Origin: Isoetes taiwanensis
Taxonomy: Eukaryota; Streptophyta; Lycopodiopsida; Isoetales; Isoetaceae
Direction of reading: 5' to 3'
Length of the DNA stretch: 64,000 bases
Assembly (NCBI GenBank): GCA_021234155.1
Contig: JAJEKV010000111.1
Span: 1,618,968 to 1,682,967 of the forward strand
Shown: one piece after another, positions 54,160-64,000 of the stretch
Position numbering within the stretch: the first letter of the stretch is position 1
Layout: the number at the start of each line of letters is the position of its first letter
Translations under genes and position numbers: made by a program
The notes under the pieces: generated by a model
Seen by the model: the letters and a program-made list of their open reading frames with translations, nothing else
Database searches by the model: none
Told to the model about the DNA's origin: nothing

Positions 54160-56703
54160 TTACGGATATAGTATTTGTATCTCTTCGACCGATTTTTCTG
54201 ATGATATTTCTTGCAAGACACTGATAAAACGAAGTAGAAAGTCATCTGTGCTAAACATATCAAGATGATAGGATGGCGGATTTAATGACTGTGACTGATT
54301 GAAGCAACACTTGAGGGTGCCATCATCAACCATGATCATGTCTTCCTTTTCCTCAATACCTCGAGCATCCATCATGGTGCGCAAGCATTTCACAAATATT
54401 TTTTTACCTGTCGGATCCTTAGGGTTTATGAATGAAGCACATTTGCTTTGATCCCAGATGGAAGTCCAATCTCTATTTAGCTCAGGCACTACTCTCAAAA
54501 CTTCATGTATATTTCTATGTTCCATAGATAACCAAATTGCACAATAAACTGAAGGCCTAGTCCAACATCTCCTTCAGATAAGGGCGTGGATAAACATATT
54601 TGGTACGCCTTTCAAATGGTTTCTGCGCATACCATGACTTATCAAACGTTGCTTTAGGTAACGTTCTGCATAGCACACTATTCAAATCAAAGACCAGTAT
54701 TTTTGGAGAAGCCGAATTATGTCTGTAACGCAAACAGGTACGTATGAGAAGAAAGAAATTGAACAAGAAATCGCGCCTGGCGTGATTTATATAAAGAGAG
54801 CATGTCAACAAGTTCTAAAAATATGAAACCAAAGGAAACTCTGAATCGCGCCAAGCGCGATTTCCTTATGCATGTCATTAGTAAAATGCATGGATATCAC
54901 AAGACAACGAGTTTGGTCACAATACCTTTCTTCTTCATCAATCCCTGTGGCGTCTTCTTCCGTTGCTTCCTTATTTAGAGTTGTCTTTGGTCTGCTAGAA
55001 GCATCAACCACATCACTTAGTGTTTGTATAGTTTGAACTATGGTTGATAGCTCATTACCCTTTACGCTAACCTGGCTAGAGCTTTCAGATTTCGACTCTC
55101 GATCCCTGTATTATCTTCATCCTTGTAATTTTCATCATGTTCTTTATCTTCATCTACAAGGATGTTCATAGGCATGTCAAACGTATCGACAGGATCCGGA
55201 ACCACTGTCTGCTCATTGGTGATATCCATATTGATGCTAACGAAGTGCCGTCTCATAGCCTCCGTTCTTTAGCCAAATCTGCAGGTATTTTGGCCTTAGA
55301 GCTCGAAGCTTTGATTTTTGCACTACTGATTGGACCCCTAGGTGCTTCCTCTAGCACTTTCTCAAAAAAGAGCTCTAAGAAATGCTTGGCTCGATCATCG
55401 AAGACGATGCTCTGGCATTTCCTTGCTAACCTCAAAGCTTCCCTATCGATGTAACCTCCGACGTGAAGCTCCCAGCAAGTTGTCCCCAATGGGCAAAATG
55501 CTTCAATGAGATAATGAGAAAGGGCCATAGAAAATCCGTTCTTATTTAACCTCCCCTTATGTGACGTTAGGAGCTCATACTTGATGTGCTCTACAAGAAC
55601 GGGTCCGCCTGATTTTCTTCCTCATCTTCCTCTTCAAGTTCTAGCTTTTCCACGTCTACCACACCCTTTCCCTTATCTTCAGTAGCTTGCTCAACATACA
55701 AGACATTTCGCAGGAGGGATTCATCGAATGATAGCTTTGCCATGCAAGTTTTTCGCCTTTTGGTTTCCCCTTAAGCCTTTCATATTCCTTATCATCCATC
55801 ATATAATGATTAGCACATGCGAAATTTTACTTTCTGTACTAAACTCATTGTCCCTGTTTTCATCTATCAGTATTGCTTGCTGTATCACTTTAACGCATTC
55901 TAAATTCTTTGCAGCAGATAGAACATATGCATAGGACATGTTGGAGGGTCAAATTGTGACGATGGTATAATGCATTTCTGTCGTAAAACCATCGCATGTA
56001 TTGTAGAAGGTGTTATAGTTATTAAGAGACCATCTGGTGCCTCGGCTATCAAGCATGAAAAGAGTGATATCGTGTGGTCCTTTACCCACGTCTGGCATTG
56101 CACACTTAAAACTCGTGGACACTTGGTAAAAGAAAGTGGATTCTTCTTCCGGGGTCTGCTTCACCAACGCGACTTTTCTTTTCAAGTCGAATGCCACTTT
56201 CTTGTGAAGCCCACGTAGGCGTGCAACATTTTTCGATTCTGTTGTTTGACAAAGTCTTTCGAACAAAAAACATACTTCTTTAGATCATCGTTGGAACAAC
56301 GTATTTTTGCATTAGTCCTAGTAGTCGACAATGACCACTCCCTGTAAGCCTTTGTAATTCCTCTCCAAGTGCCTTCTTGAACACTCGAATATTTTTCAGT
56401 TGGTCGCATGCGTCTTCAAATGATACCTTGTCCTTTCGCTGAGAACATTTCTTGTAAAGGAATTCTTTTTTGATGCACCTATCCAAAACCGAGATCAGCT
56501 CTTCATCATCTAATCCCTGGGCCTTCTTCATCTCTGTGACATGGAGATCGAATATTGATGTGTCGGCATGAAGGAAATGCAGATTGTGAATCAGGCAACT
56601 TCTTCTCCACACAGGCATCCCAGAATTCATTCCGTTTATCCCAGACCTGGTCAGAAGCAAATATTATCTTGCAGGCATCCTTCATAGGAAATATTTGCAC
56701 CAC
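54160..56703 (-). pseudogene. Gene B: methyltransferase-like protein fused to FCP1-like phosphatase
   Basis: Minus-strand order: an N-terminal region (56703-56280; KDACKIIFASDQVWDKRNEF, then KAQGLDDEELISVLDRCIKK), a middle frame (PDVGKGPHDITLFMLDSRGT), then FDPPTCP at about 55955 as a candidate motif IV. After a degraded stretch comes LIEAFCPLGTTCWELHVGG and REALRLARKCQSIVFDDRAK (55528-55253), a candidate motif I. An acidic linker (55256-54940) leads through an intron (about 54930-54724) to the phosphatase: ILVFDLNSVLCRTLPKATF, TKYVYPRP, VVPEL, MIMVDDGTLKCCFNQ. Several frameshifts are present. The beta-class motif order again fits a DNA methyltransferase, though less surely than in the TIR element. 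Confidence 0.55.
54769..54862. repeat. Palindrome pair in the gene B intron
   Basis: AATCGCGCCAAGCGCGATT (54844-54862; 7-bp perfect arms, 5-bp loop) and AAATCGCGCCTGGCGTGATTT (54769-54789) lie in the intron just before the phosphatase exon, the same place as in gene A. The arms differ between the genes but the CGCG core and paired layout persist. Confidence 0.85.
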
Positions 56704-57798
56704 ATTACAATGGGAAGGTGAAGCACCACGAACTTAGTTATAAAAGCAAAATTGCTCTACATCTTCTCTACCACATCGATACTATAGTGGACCCAACATG
56801 GCCCAACTTCTTCCCAATGCAAAGAGATACTATAGGAGTAGCTTATGATTCTTTCCACTCATTAGTAGCACAATGGAATTTGTTCCTACTCAAATTTTAG
56901 AATTTAGTATGCTTTGAGGTCATGCTTCCAATAGGCATTTCGAGTGGAGGATCATATTTGATGGATTTGTGATCTTAATCTCGTCGATCGAAGACATGTT
57001 ACACTAGTAACAATTGAAAGATATACTTTTATTCATTCATGTTAAGCTCTTTTGGCTTGCAGGTGTGTGTGGCACTATGATGTGATGTTAAATCATGAGA
57101 ATTCTCTTTGTTTCAAGGACTCTCTAATATTCAGTCCTCCCTTCAATTTCTGGTGTCAAAGATCCCTCATAGATGGATAGAAATTATTGCGCTAAGACAA
57201 CAAGATGAAGTTCGAAACCAGGACCATTCTCTTCAATTCAAATCAAAGCTAGATGACCCACAAGATCTCTAGGGAGAAACTTTCATTCCAAGGCTAACAA
57301 CTTGGGGCCTGGATTATCTTCCTCCATAGAAGTACTAGAAGAGCCCCACTCTTGTTCTTCTGCTATGCAAGGCATATTGTGGTGCGCCCCCAAAGGGTGC
57401 TCTACTCACTTCCCTCGTATACTCACGCTAGATCCCTTTCTTCATTCAAAGCAGCTTTGAACTCGCTTAACAAACCATATCTTTGCCTAGCGGGGATAGG
57501 GGGGTTGACAAGAGAGGAAGGCCACAACCTATATACTTCCGGTACAAAGGGCGTAGTCTTTTGGTCTAAGTCTTATGAGTCTTTCTCAAGAACGTAGTGC
57601 TCTTATTTCCAAAGAAAAGTTGTCTATATAAGCTTTTCTAAGTACCCATATTTGTTTTTTGGTGAGAATATTGTAGATGAAAACTACGATATCCAAGCAG
57701 ATGAGATATTGTTATAAAACAAGGTGACCTAGCAAATGCACTAATGACCTGCGTTTGCACCACAAAAGGAATCTTTCAAAGATTCCTAAAAAAAAATA
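56704..57798. other. No gene recognised
   Basis: Only short unsupported ORFs. The region upstream of gene B would hold its promoter or lost 5' exons. No palindromes of either family were noticed. Confidence 0.35.
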
Positions 57799-57972
57799 GC
57801 GTTTACTTTTGTTTCACCCAATAGAAAGTAAACGAAGTTCGAAATCTGATGGCGCTTGCGGTTAGTTATTTTTGTCCTTTCTTTCCTAGTTTTCTATTTA
57901 GCGGTTTTCTCGCTTCTCCTTTCTTCATCAGCTCGCTTTGCATCTCCCGTTCCTTTTTCGCAGTTTGGTTCC
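57799..57972. repeat. ~175-bp direct repeat, copy 1, with hairpin
   Basis: Matches 59794-59971 closely. It starts with a 9-bp inverted repeat GTTTACTTT / AAAGTAAAC with a 15-base loop (57801-57833), then a pyrimidine-rich tract ending CAGTTTGGTTCC. The two copies enclose about 1.8 kb. It could be the LTRs of a small non-autonomous element, but TG...CA ends and a target duplication are not evident. Confidence 0.7.
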
Positions 57973-58101
57973 ACTAGTGCTTTTCGTTCCTTGGGCAGCC
58001 ACGCTAATTTTCTATGGCTCCAAAGGCTAGTGCTATAAAGCGTAGGAAGAGGTCCGAGGTGAGGCTTCCGATGAGGTTCCGGTTCGGCATGGCTTAAAGC
58101 C

Positions 58102-58534
58102 ATGGAGGTCAGTTGGAAGCCAAGATGGGAAGTTTAAATGGCATCATCGAAAAGCGGGGTCGCGAGCAAAGTTGGATAATCTGTATGGCTCTAAAAGGTT
58201 GTGGTGGCTTTGGAATCAAGATCTCATCCTTGCAAGAGGAGATCCAAGCGGAAGAGCAAGAGACAAAAGAACCCTGTTTTTGAAGTATCACGAAAATATC
58301 AGGCAGTTTGATTTCATGAACGAATTGGAGGACTCCTTTGCAGATTTAGAGCGCCATCTGCAGTTGCATAAGGCCTTGGATTCAGTAGCTAAGGGCATCA
58401 TTGACAAAGGTAACACCTTAATCTCTAAGAGGAAGAATCTAATCTGCATCAGAGATAGGGAAGGGCCAAGAGTTGCTGAGTTATATGAAATGGGGAATTT
58501 AACCCTTTTGGATGTGAAAAAGGATCTTTCCTAG
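58102..58534 (+). pseudogene. Unrecognised small gene between the direct repeats
   Basis: After a frame change near 58260, the reading goes from EKRGREQSWIICMALKGCGG and LSLQEEIQAEEQETK to FLKYHENIRQFDFMNELEDS, DLERHLQLHKALDSVAKGII and ELYEMGNLTLLDVKKDLS. It looks like a helical, charged protein. No domain is recognised. The frame change could be sequencing error. It may be cargo of a small retroelement bounded by the repeats. Confidence 0.4.
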
Positions 58535-59793
58535 ATGTTTTTGGCCCTAAATCTGTGGTAAATCTGCCAGAGACTCTGAATGTTTGTCATTTGTACTAAG
58601 AAATAATTTGCTAAGGGATAATTTTCGAATCAATTGTTCTGTTGAGGAAAAGTACAGAAAGTTTGGGTTTAGTTCTCGGTTCAATCGTTTTGTTTATGTT
58701 TTGGATGTCTTAGAAAGAGGCAGTTTTCAGAAGTAATTTACAGAAATAGTTGGGTTACAGAGCTTGCTCTGGTCACCTTTTCCCTGTTGTCATTCATTCT
58801 GTGTCTGCTTCGGCCAAGATGCTAGGATAGCCGAATCACAAGATCTATATTGCTATTCAGTCTTATTTAATTCAAACCCCTTTTTTGCTGTGTTTCCCCT
58901 GCTTTTCTTGCCAGACCTGTTTCCTTCCATGACAGTTCGCTACCCGGCGGCAAGGTTTGCGGCCTTAGACTCCAGTTCAAAGCAAGGAGCATGCCTTGCC
59001 GGGATCGCTTGACCTGGTCTTGAGACCTCTGTTTTCCTTACCTTACTTCGGCGAGGAACTTGCCATGCCACGGTCGCCGGCCACGTTTTGGCTTTGCTCT
59101 GTTTTTTATTCGTTAGTGTAACCTTAATGAAACCTACTAATTCTTGATAGCAGCCTTTCTTGATGGCACATTTTGATTTACTAAGATTAACCTTACAGAA
59201 ACCTTGCCTTGACAACTACTTCTTGATTCATTGATCCTTTTTTAAATCGTTGCGGGTTTGTTAAGATTTAGCCCAGGCATGGATTTGCATTCCCATGTCA
59301 TTAATAGATTTTATTTTAACAAATCCATAGGTAGTCTTGACTTCTCCTACTCGTTAGTTAAGATCGATCTAGTGAATTACCAGGATGAGACCGTTTTAAT
59401 CCTAAGTGGGTTTATTCCTAGTTATCGATGTTTGGGTGCAATGATGAGAACGTTTAATCCTAAGTTGTGGGTTTTTTGCTAGTTATTGGATGTTTGAGTT
59501 CAAGTGTTGTAAATGTGACTAATTTAAGGGGCTTGATGTGCAAGAGATAAGCTAAGGGTTGATTTCACCTTGGTTCTGAGTGTTCCCAACCATAAGTCAA
59601 CCTACAAGCTTTGTTCTTTCTTACCTACCATTCGTTCTTTTGCCACTATGGGTTCATTTGGATTTGTTCCTTTTACTATTTTAGCATGTGATCTTATTCA
59701 TAGGTGCGTCTGCTACTTTTTTCTTGCTCTTGGTTCATGCTCTGCCTCTTTTTCAGCATTCTTGTCCATTTTGCCTTAGTATTTCTAGAAATG
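58535..59793. other. No gene recognised
   Basis: Between the unrecognised ORF and repeat copy 2. Unsupported ORFs only. A 33-bp segment at 59758-59790 (ATTCTTGTCCATTTTGCCTT...) recurs at 60493-60525. Confidence 0.4.
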
Positions 59794-59971
59794 ACGTTTA
59801 CTTTTGTTTCACCGAATAGAAAGTAAACGAAGTTCTGGAAATACGATGGCAGTTGCAGTTAGTTATTTTTTGTCCTTTCTTTCCTAGTTTTCTATTTAGC
59901 AGTTTTCTCGCTTCTCCTTTCTTCATCAGCTCGCTTTTGCATCTCCCGTTCCTTTTCTGCAGTTTGGTTCC
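59794..59971. repeat. ~175-bp direct repeat, copy 2, with hairpin
   Basis: Second copy of the 57799-57972 repeat. The hairpin GTTTACTTT/AAAGTAAAC is at 59796-59828. It is preceded directly by the 33-bp segment that reappears at 60493-60525, so 59791-60492 may be an insertion or tandem duplication. Confidence 0.7.
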
Positions 59972-60044
59972 CCACCCTCCCACCCTTGCTCTCGTATGCC
60001 TTATTTGGTAAGCTAATTTTCTAGAGGTTCTAGTGGCCCTACAT

Positions 60045-60165
60045 CCTGATTGAGGCCTGGTGCATAGTTGGAGGCCTTTTGTGCCTGGTTGAGGCTCTCA
60101 TGCCTGGATGGAGGCCCTCGTGCCTAGTTGAAGGCCCTCGTGCCTAGTTGGAGGCCCTCGTGCCC
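60045..60165. repeat. 20-bp minisatellite, about six units
   Basis: Consensus TGCCTAGTTGGAGGCCCTCG, exact 20-bp period at 60061, 60081, 60101, 60121 and 60141, with degenerate edges. Stop codons occur in both strands' main frames, so it is unlikely to be coding. Confidence 0.85.
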
Positions 60166-60960
60166 ATGTAGCCCTAGGGGCATTTGGTTCATTTTCTTGT
60201 GTATGCAGGATAACAGTTGGTGAGCGATTTCCCTATAGCTTGTATTTCTGGATGAAGGTTGGATTCCAAGCACAAAACGAAGATCGGTAGAGAAGACAAT
60301 TTCAACATGAGTTTGTTTTTGCAACTTCATTACTATATGTATTCTCCACCCAACAAGGCTGGTCAGCATGAGGGTATAGATTCTTTTGAGAGTATCACTC
60401 TAGCATAGGTTAGTGATCCCATTATTGTCAGGGTTTTTCCTCGAAAACCCGAAAGGGCGAGGTTTTTTAATCCCGGCCATAATGGTTTCACTATTCTTGT
60501 CCATTTTGCCTTAGTATTTCTAGAACCTAAAAATTGCCACTTTTGGGGGGTCAATTGAAAAAACAGCCCTCAATTTTGATTTGTGACACCCCTTTTTTGG
60601 TCCAAAATTAGAAAACTTTTGCTGTTTTGTGAATTGTAGACACCCAAACAAGCTGTAAAATTGGAGTCACCTTTTAAGAAAATCTAGGAAATACAAGAAA
60701 ACTAGCAAAATTAAAGAACCATTAAAATCTTCACAAGAAATGAAAGCAAGATTGGCAAATCTAGGCGTATCTATTTGTTATTACTCAAGAAGAACCACAA
60801 GGTGCTATGCCAAGATAGGCAACGAGAAAAACATACAAGACATAACTAACATGTCCGATAGCATTTGGCTTATACAAGACATGAAAAAACATGGATAAAC
60901 TTGGAAGAAGCTATGCGAGCATGTACAAAACATGTACAACATGTACAAAAAACTCTAGCC
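60166..60960. other. No gene recognised
   Basis: AT-rich. It includes the second copy of the 33-bp segment (60493-60525) and CCACTTTTGGGGGGTCA at about 60537. The latter resembles, inverted, the run near 13090 inside the TIR element; this may mark a degenerate element end or be chance. Confidence 0.35.
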
Positions 60961-60999
60961 AAAATTAGGAGGTAACGATGTGCCCACATTTAGATTATA

Positions 61000-63680
61000 C
61001 AAGAAGTTTACGGCCTTTGAGAAGAGCAGGATTAGGAATGTCGTTATACTCGTCAACTCCTTCAGACTCGTCACCACTGTCCTCGTTGCCACTCTCCTCA
61101 TTGTCACTTGAAGTGGTCGAAGAGCTAACATTTGGAACACCTTGTCCTCATCCACGGGAACCTTCGTCCGAACTATCTTCGCAGAAAGACTTCAGTAAGT
61201 TAACTGTTGTCGCACGTAGCCTGTTATCAACCTTGAGAGTAAAATCATAAGCCAACACTTGAGTTTCGTTCAGGTCCAGATTGTCATGTGATTCTTATTC
61301 ATCGTTTTCCGGCCCTTCTTGAAAGGAATTATTACTGAGGATCATCTGGAGCCAGCAAAAGGATCAGTATCCTTAGTGGCGTACCGGTGAACTTTCACTA
61401 GAAGGAGATTGTCTTTGAGTACAATGTCCTTAACCAGCGCAATCCGAAAGGGCGGCTCGCCGTCATCATCGGTCAAAGGTACAGCTATAAGCATCCCCTT
61501 AGACAAATCCATAAGTTTTTTACGGAGTTTGGCCTTGGTTCTTTTCAAGGCATGTCTACTTAGAGGTACATTACACGATCGAGGTTCCTTGTTGACTTGA
61601 TCTTGCGAGAACACGGAACCCTTTGCAATTCCTTGGTCGCCTCAACAAGGGGATGAACTTGAGTACCGGGCCAACAAAAGCAACTTCGGGGAGATCTTTG
61701 TTGAGGGATTTAGTTACATCCTGCATTATTGAAAAGAAATTCTCCCACCAGCCTTTGTCCTCCTCCTTTGAAGTACTTAAAACCCGACCTTATACTTTTC
61801 TCCATCTTTGGTCGGTGGAGGCGAAGGGATTTTTGTCCTTGTTCTTTTTCGTGTAGTCTCTGACACTTTTAGGTGGCTGTTGAATAGCCCTTCTCATTAC
61901 CTTAGTTTGGGAACATATTTTAAATATTGTAGGCTGCCTCAGTCGCCAAGTTTGGGAGGTGACAAAGTACTTCCCTTGAAGTTGTGCTTTACCGTCCTTG
62001 AGAAAAATTTTTACATGATGTTGAAATGTCAAATTATTCAACTTATGGATAGCAGGACCTGTATCACCATGACACTGGAAAACAAACTCACGAAAATCAA
62101 AAGTCTCGCTAAGCATTTCGACAACTGGAGTCGGATTGTAAGCTTGCTCAATCACACTGCACAAGAAGTGTAGACAAAATGCTTTTTTCCTTCGCAACCG
62201 CACAGAAAATCTGCTGAACATTTGGTCTATCTGATCATGGGTGTGGCCCACAAGTAAGAAACCAACCTTGACCTTTCGAAAGATACCCAGCTCGACCAGC
62301 ATTGCGCAATAAGCAAATAAAACTTGGTTTTTATTTTCTCTAGTAGTATTGTCTAACTGTAAGTACAACACTGGAGGCAGCTAGTACACACCGAAAATCT
62401 GTGCCTCTTCGGAATCCTAACAAGATTAAATTCTTGCTTCCACAACCTCAAGAAGTAGGAATAGGATATGAACTTCTGACTTGAACTCTGGAAAAGATCC
62501 TTGTACATGCCGTAGACTTCCTTCTTAGTAATACTGTCTGTCAGATGATATACAGGACTGTTTGGAAGTCGCTCACAGTTAGAGTCAAAGAAACCTACCA
62601 GCCAAGCTTTTTGCTTCTAGGCAAAAGTACATACCTGACAACTTTCTTTGGGTGTGAATAGTCATCAATGCACAGTTCTGTCTAACCTCTTTTGCACTCT
62701 TGACATCGCGGCGACTTCCAATGGCATGTATTCTTTTAAAAGCAAGTTGGCACAATTGTGTTGCTTTCGAAACATAGTATGAAAATTGTCTCCAACTTCA
62801 GGCCTTACATCGTATGCCAAGTACAACTCTTGATCACCTTTCGACATTGACAAAACCGTTGTCTTATGTTCCTAAAAAGGCGAAAATGTAAAGGCACGTA
62901 AGCATTTTTTTTTGACAATTCGGTCTCCTCGGCTTTCTCATGTAAAAGGCGGTCCCCATCAATCCTTTCGCGATAACAGTTCTAAAAGCTTTTCTTGTGG
63001 GATCCCTCTTAAATCTTTTTCGCGACTGGCAGACGGGTTTTTCAACTGCGGGACTTTTATTACGGCGATTAATGCGTGGTAGGTCTTTCGAGTGCGAACC
63101 GCATCGCGTCTTCAAACCGGGGTCGTCAGCCTTGTAAGCCCTCAGCGGAAGTGCAGTGTCGTCAGCAAAAATAATGTTCTCGACTTTCTCTTGAACTTGA
63201 AGGTCTTCCTCGAAGCCCCACTACGTTAAAGAAGGGCCCCGAAGACCAGCGACACCGCGTCTCTCGCGAGAATCTACAATATATTGCAACGATTCGTGTA
63301 GTTCTGGAGAGGTGAAGGAGTATCAAAAAAATAGAGTGAGTACGTTGAGTAGGGGAAGAGGAGAAGAAGATGCCGTGATTGTGGCGGGGGAGGGTGTTTT
63401 GAAAATGGACGAATCTTTGTAAAAGCGTGTTTTGGAGATGGAGTTTGAAAAGAGGTAGACACACGCAAAGATGGGTGTAAAGGGGAGGGAGGTGGTGTGG
63501 AGGAGGTAGCATCCGGGGAGAAGCGTATCGGTGTTCTTCATCGTCACCCCACTTGGTGTGGGTGTGTTGTAAGCGACCACGAGTCAATATTGCCACATTT
63601 GGGGGGAGGACTTGAAGTAAAAACGTCTTCGTCGTTGCTCTCCATTCTTTGCACAAGGAAGAGTGACTTGTTTCAGCCAT
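61000..63680 (-). pseudogene. DUF7869 protein, candidate transposase (copy 2)
   Basis: Better preserved than copy 1. Minus-strand order: an N-terminal Pro-rich/Arg-rich region (63680-63115, frames mixed), a basic segment (PRINRRNKSPAVEKPV), a segment LSMSKGDQELYLAYDVRPEV and QHNCANLLLKEYMPL (62853-62665). Then comes the DUF7869 core (62371-61790): LYLQLDNTTRENKNQVLFAY, VGFLLVGHTHDQIDQMFSRF, SVRLRRKKAF, LNNLTFQHHVKIFLKDGKAQ. 61614-61342 continues with LSRHALKRTKAKLRKKLMDL and GMLIAVPLTDDDGEPPFRIA. The end is an acidic Ser/Glu/Asp tail (about 61170-60995). Its gene plan equals that at 13.4-16.5 kb. A methyltransferase partner, if any, would lie beyond the right edge of the window. Confidence 0.75.
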
Positions 63681-64000
63681 TAAACCCTCTCCTTCAAACC
63701 TGCAAGTCTACATGCCCATGGCAAGATAGAAAAGCGATTACAAACGTAATATACACTAGTTGCCCATGCATGCATAGACAGGGATAAAATATGTCTATGT
63801 GCGCATACTTCAATACGAAAAGTAGATGCCACACAACCAAGAAACATTACAAAATATTAGACATTATCTCCACAAGCCAATGCCTGCAACCAAAACTAGA
63901 TGTGTATACAAGAATTCATAGACGAAAAGCAAAGTACCTAACACAATATAAATACGAAAACATATGGAGGCATTTGCACATACAGACGATACTCCAAAGG
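63681..64000. other. No gene recognised at the right edge
   Basis: Upstream side of DUF7869 copy 2. In copy 1 the equivalent region carries TATTCC palindromes; none of that family is seen in these 320 bp. Confidence 0.4.

Noticed and set aside
57352-57597. ORF with YARHIVVRPQRVLYSLPSYT
   Set aside because: No family match, conservation or context; looks like chance.
13085-60560. Shared run GACCCCCC(C)AAAAGTG near 13090 and, inverted, near 60540 as matching element ends
   Set aside because: About 15 bp around a homopolymer, and its orientation relative to the two DUF7869 genes is inconsistent.

Overview
The window looks like repeat-dominated nuclear DNA of a land plant. It carries a plant Ty1-copia element primed by initiator-methionine tRNA (TGGTATCAGAGCC), a CACTA (En/Spm) transposon with TNP2 and Ptta/En/Spm-type genes, a plant L1-type LINE, a Ty3-gypsy element, and an armadillo-repeat fragment resembling plant CSI1. 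Genes have GT-AG introns and the DNA is AT-rich. Three DUF7869-type proteins hint at a non-seed plant, but the species cannot be fixed from sequence. No rRNA, tRNA, CRISPR array or intact housekeeping gene was seen.

Layout. 0-4.6 kb: decayed minus-strand fragments (DUF7869-like, a small conserved ORF, DUF8039-like) and an unrecognised plus-strand exon, with CGCG-core palindromes. About 4.6-36.36 kb: a four-level nest. A LINE is split by a Ty1-copia element (7364-32951, TSD ATATC). The right LTR of that element is split by a terminal-inverted-repeat element (12955-32765, TSD TTCTT). That element is split in turn by a CACTA transposon (17276-28601, TSD TTT). 36.4-39.39 kb: a truncated retroelement with a 1.44-kb LTR. 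39.39-52.8 kb: plus-strand gene A (methyltransferase-like region, charged linker, FCP1-like phosphatase), cut by a complete Ty3-gypsy element (39757-51902, TSD GATGG). 53.6-56.7 kb: a small conserved ORF and gene B, a minus-strand paralogue of gene A. 57.8-60.6 kb: hairpin-bearing direct repeats and a minisatellite. 61-63.7 kb: a second full DUF7869 gene.

The most interesting unit is the TIR element, about 8.5 kb without the CACTA. It has two divergent genes. One encodes a DUF7869 protein, a candidate transposase. The other encodes a ParB-like domain followed by a beta-class DNA N4/N6 methyltransferase (motif IV DLPYG before motif I GSGTT). Arrays of palindromes built on GTGTATTCCGGAATACAC recur every ~40 bp in the region between the two genes and again inside a methyltransferase intron. 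Genes A and B carry an analogous but different palindrome pair (CGCG core) in the same intron. I infer a family of plant mobile or selfish genes that pair a methyltransferase with CpG-containing palindromes. The pairing is visible in the sequence; its function is hypothesis.

Many ORFs carry single frameshifts although LTR pairs are nearly identical. Some of these breaks may be long-read sequencing error rather than decay.
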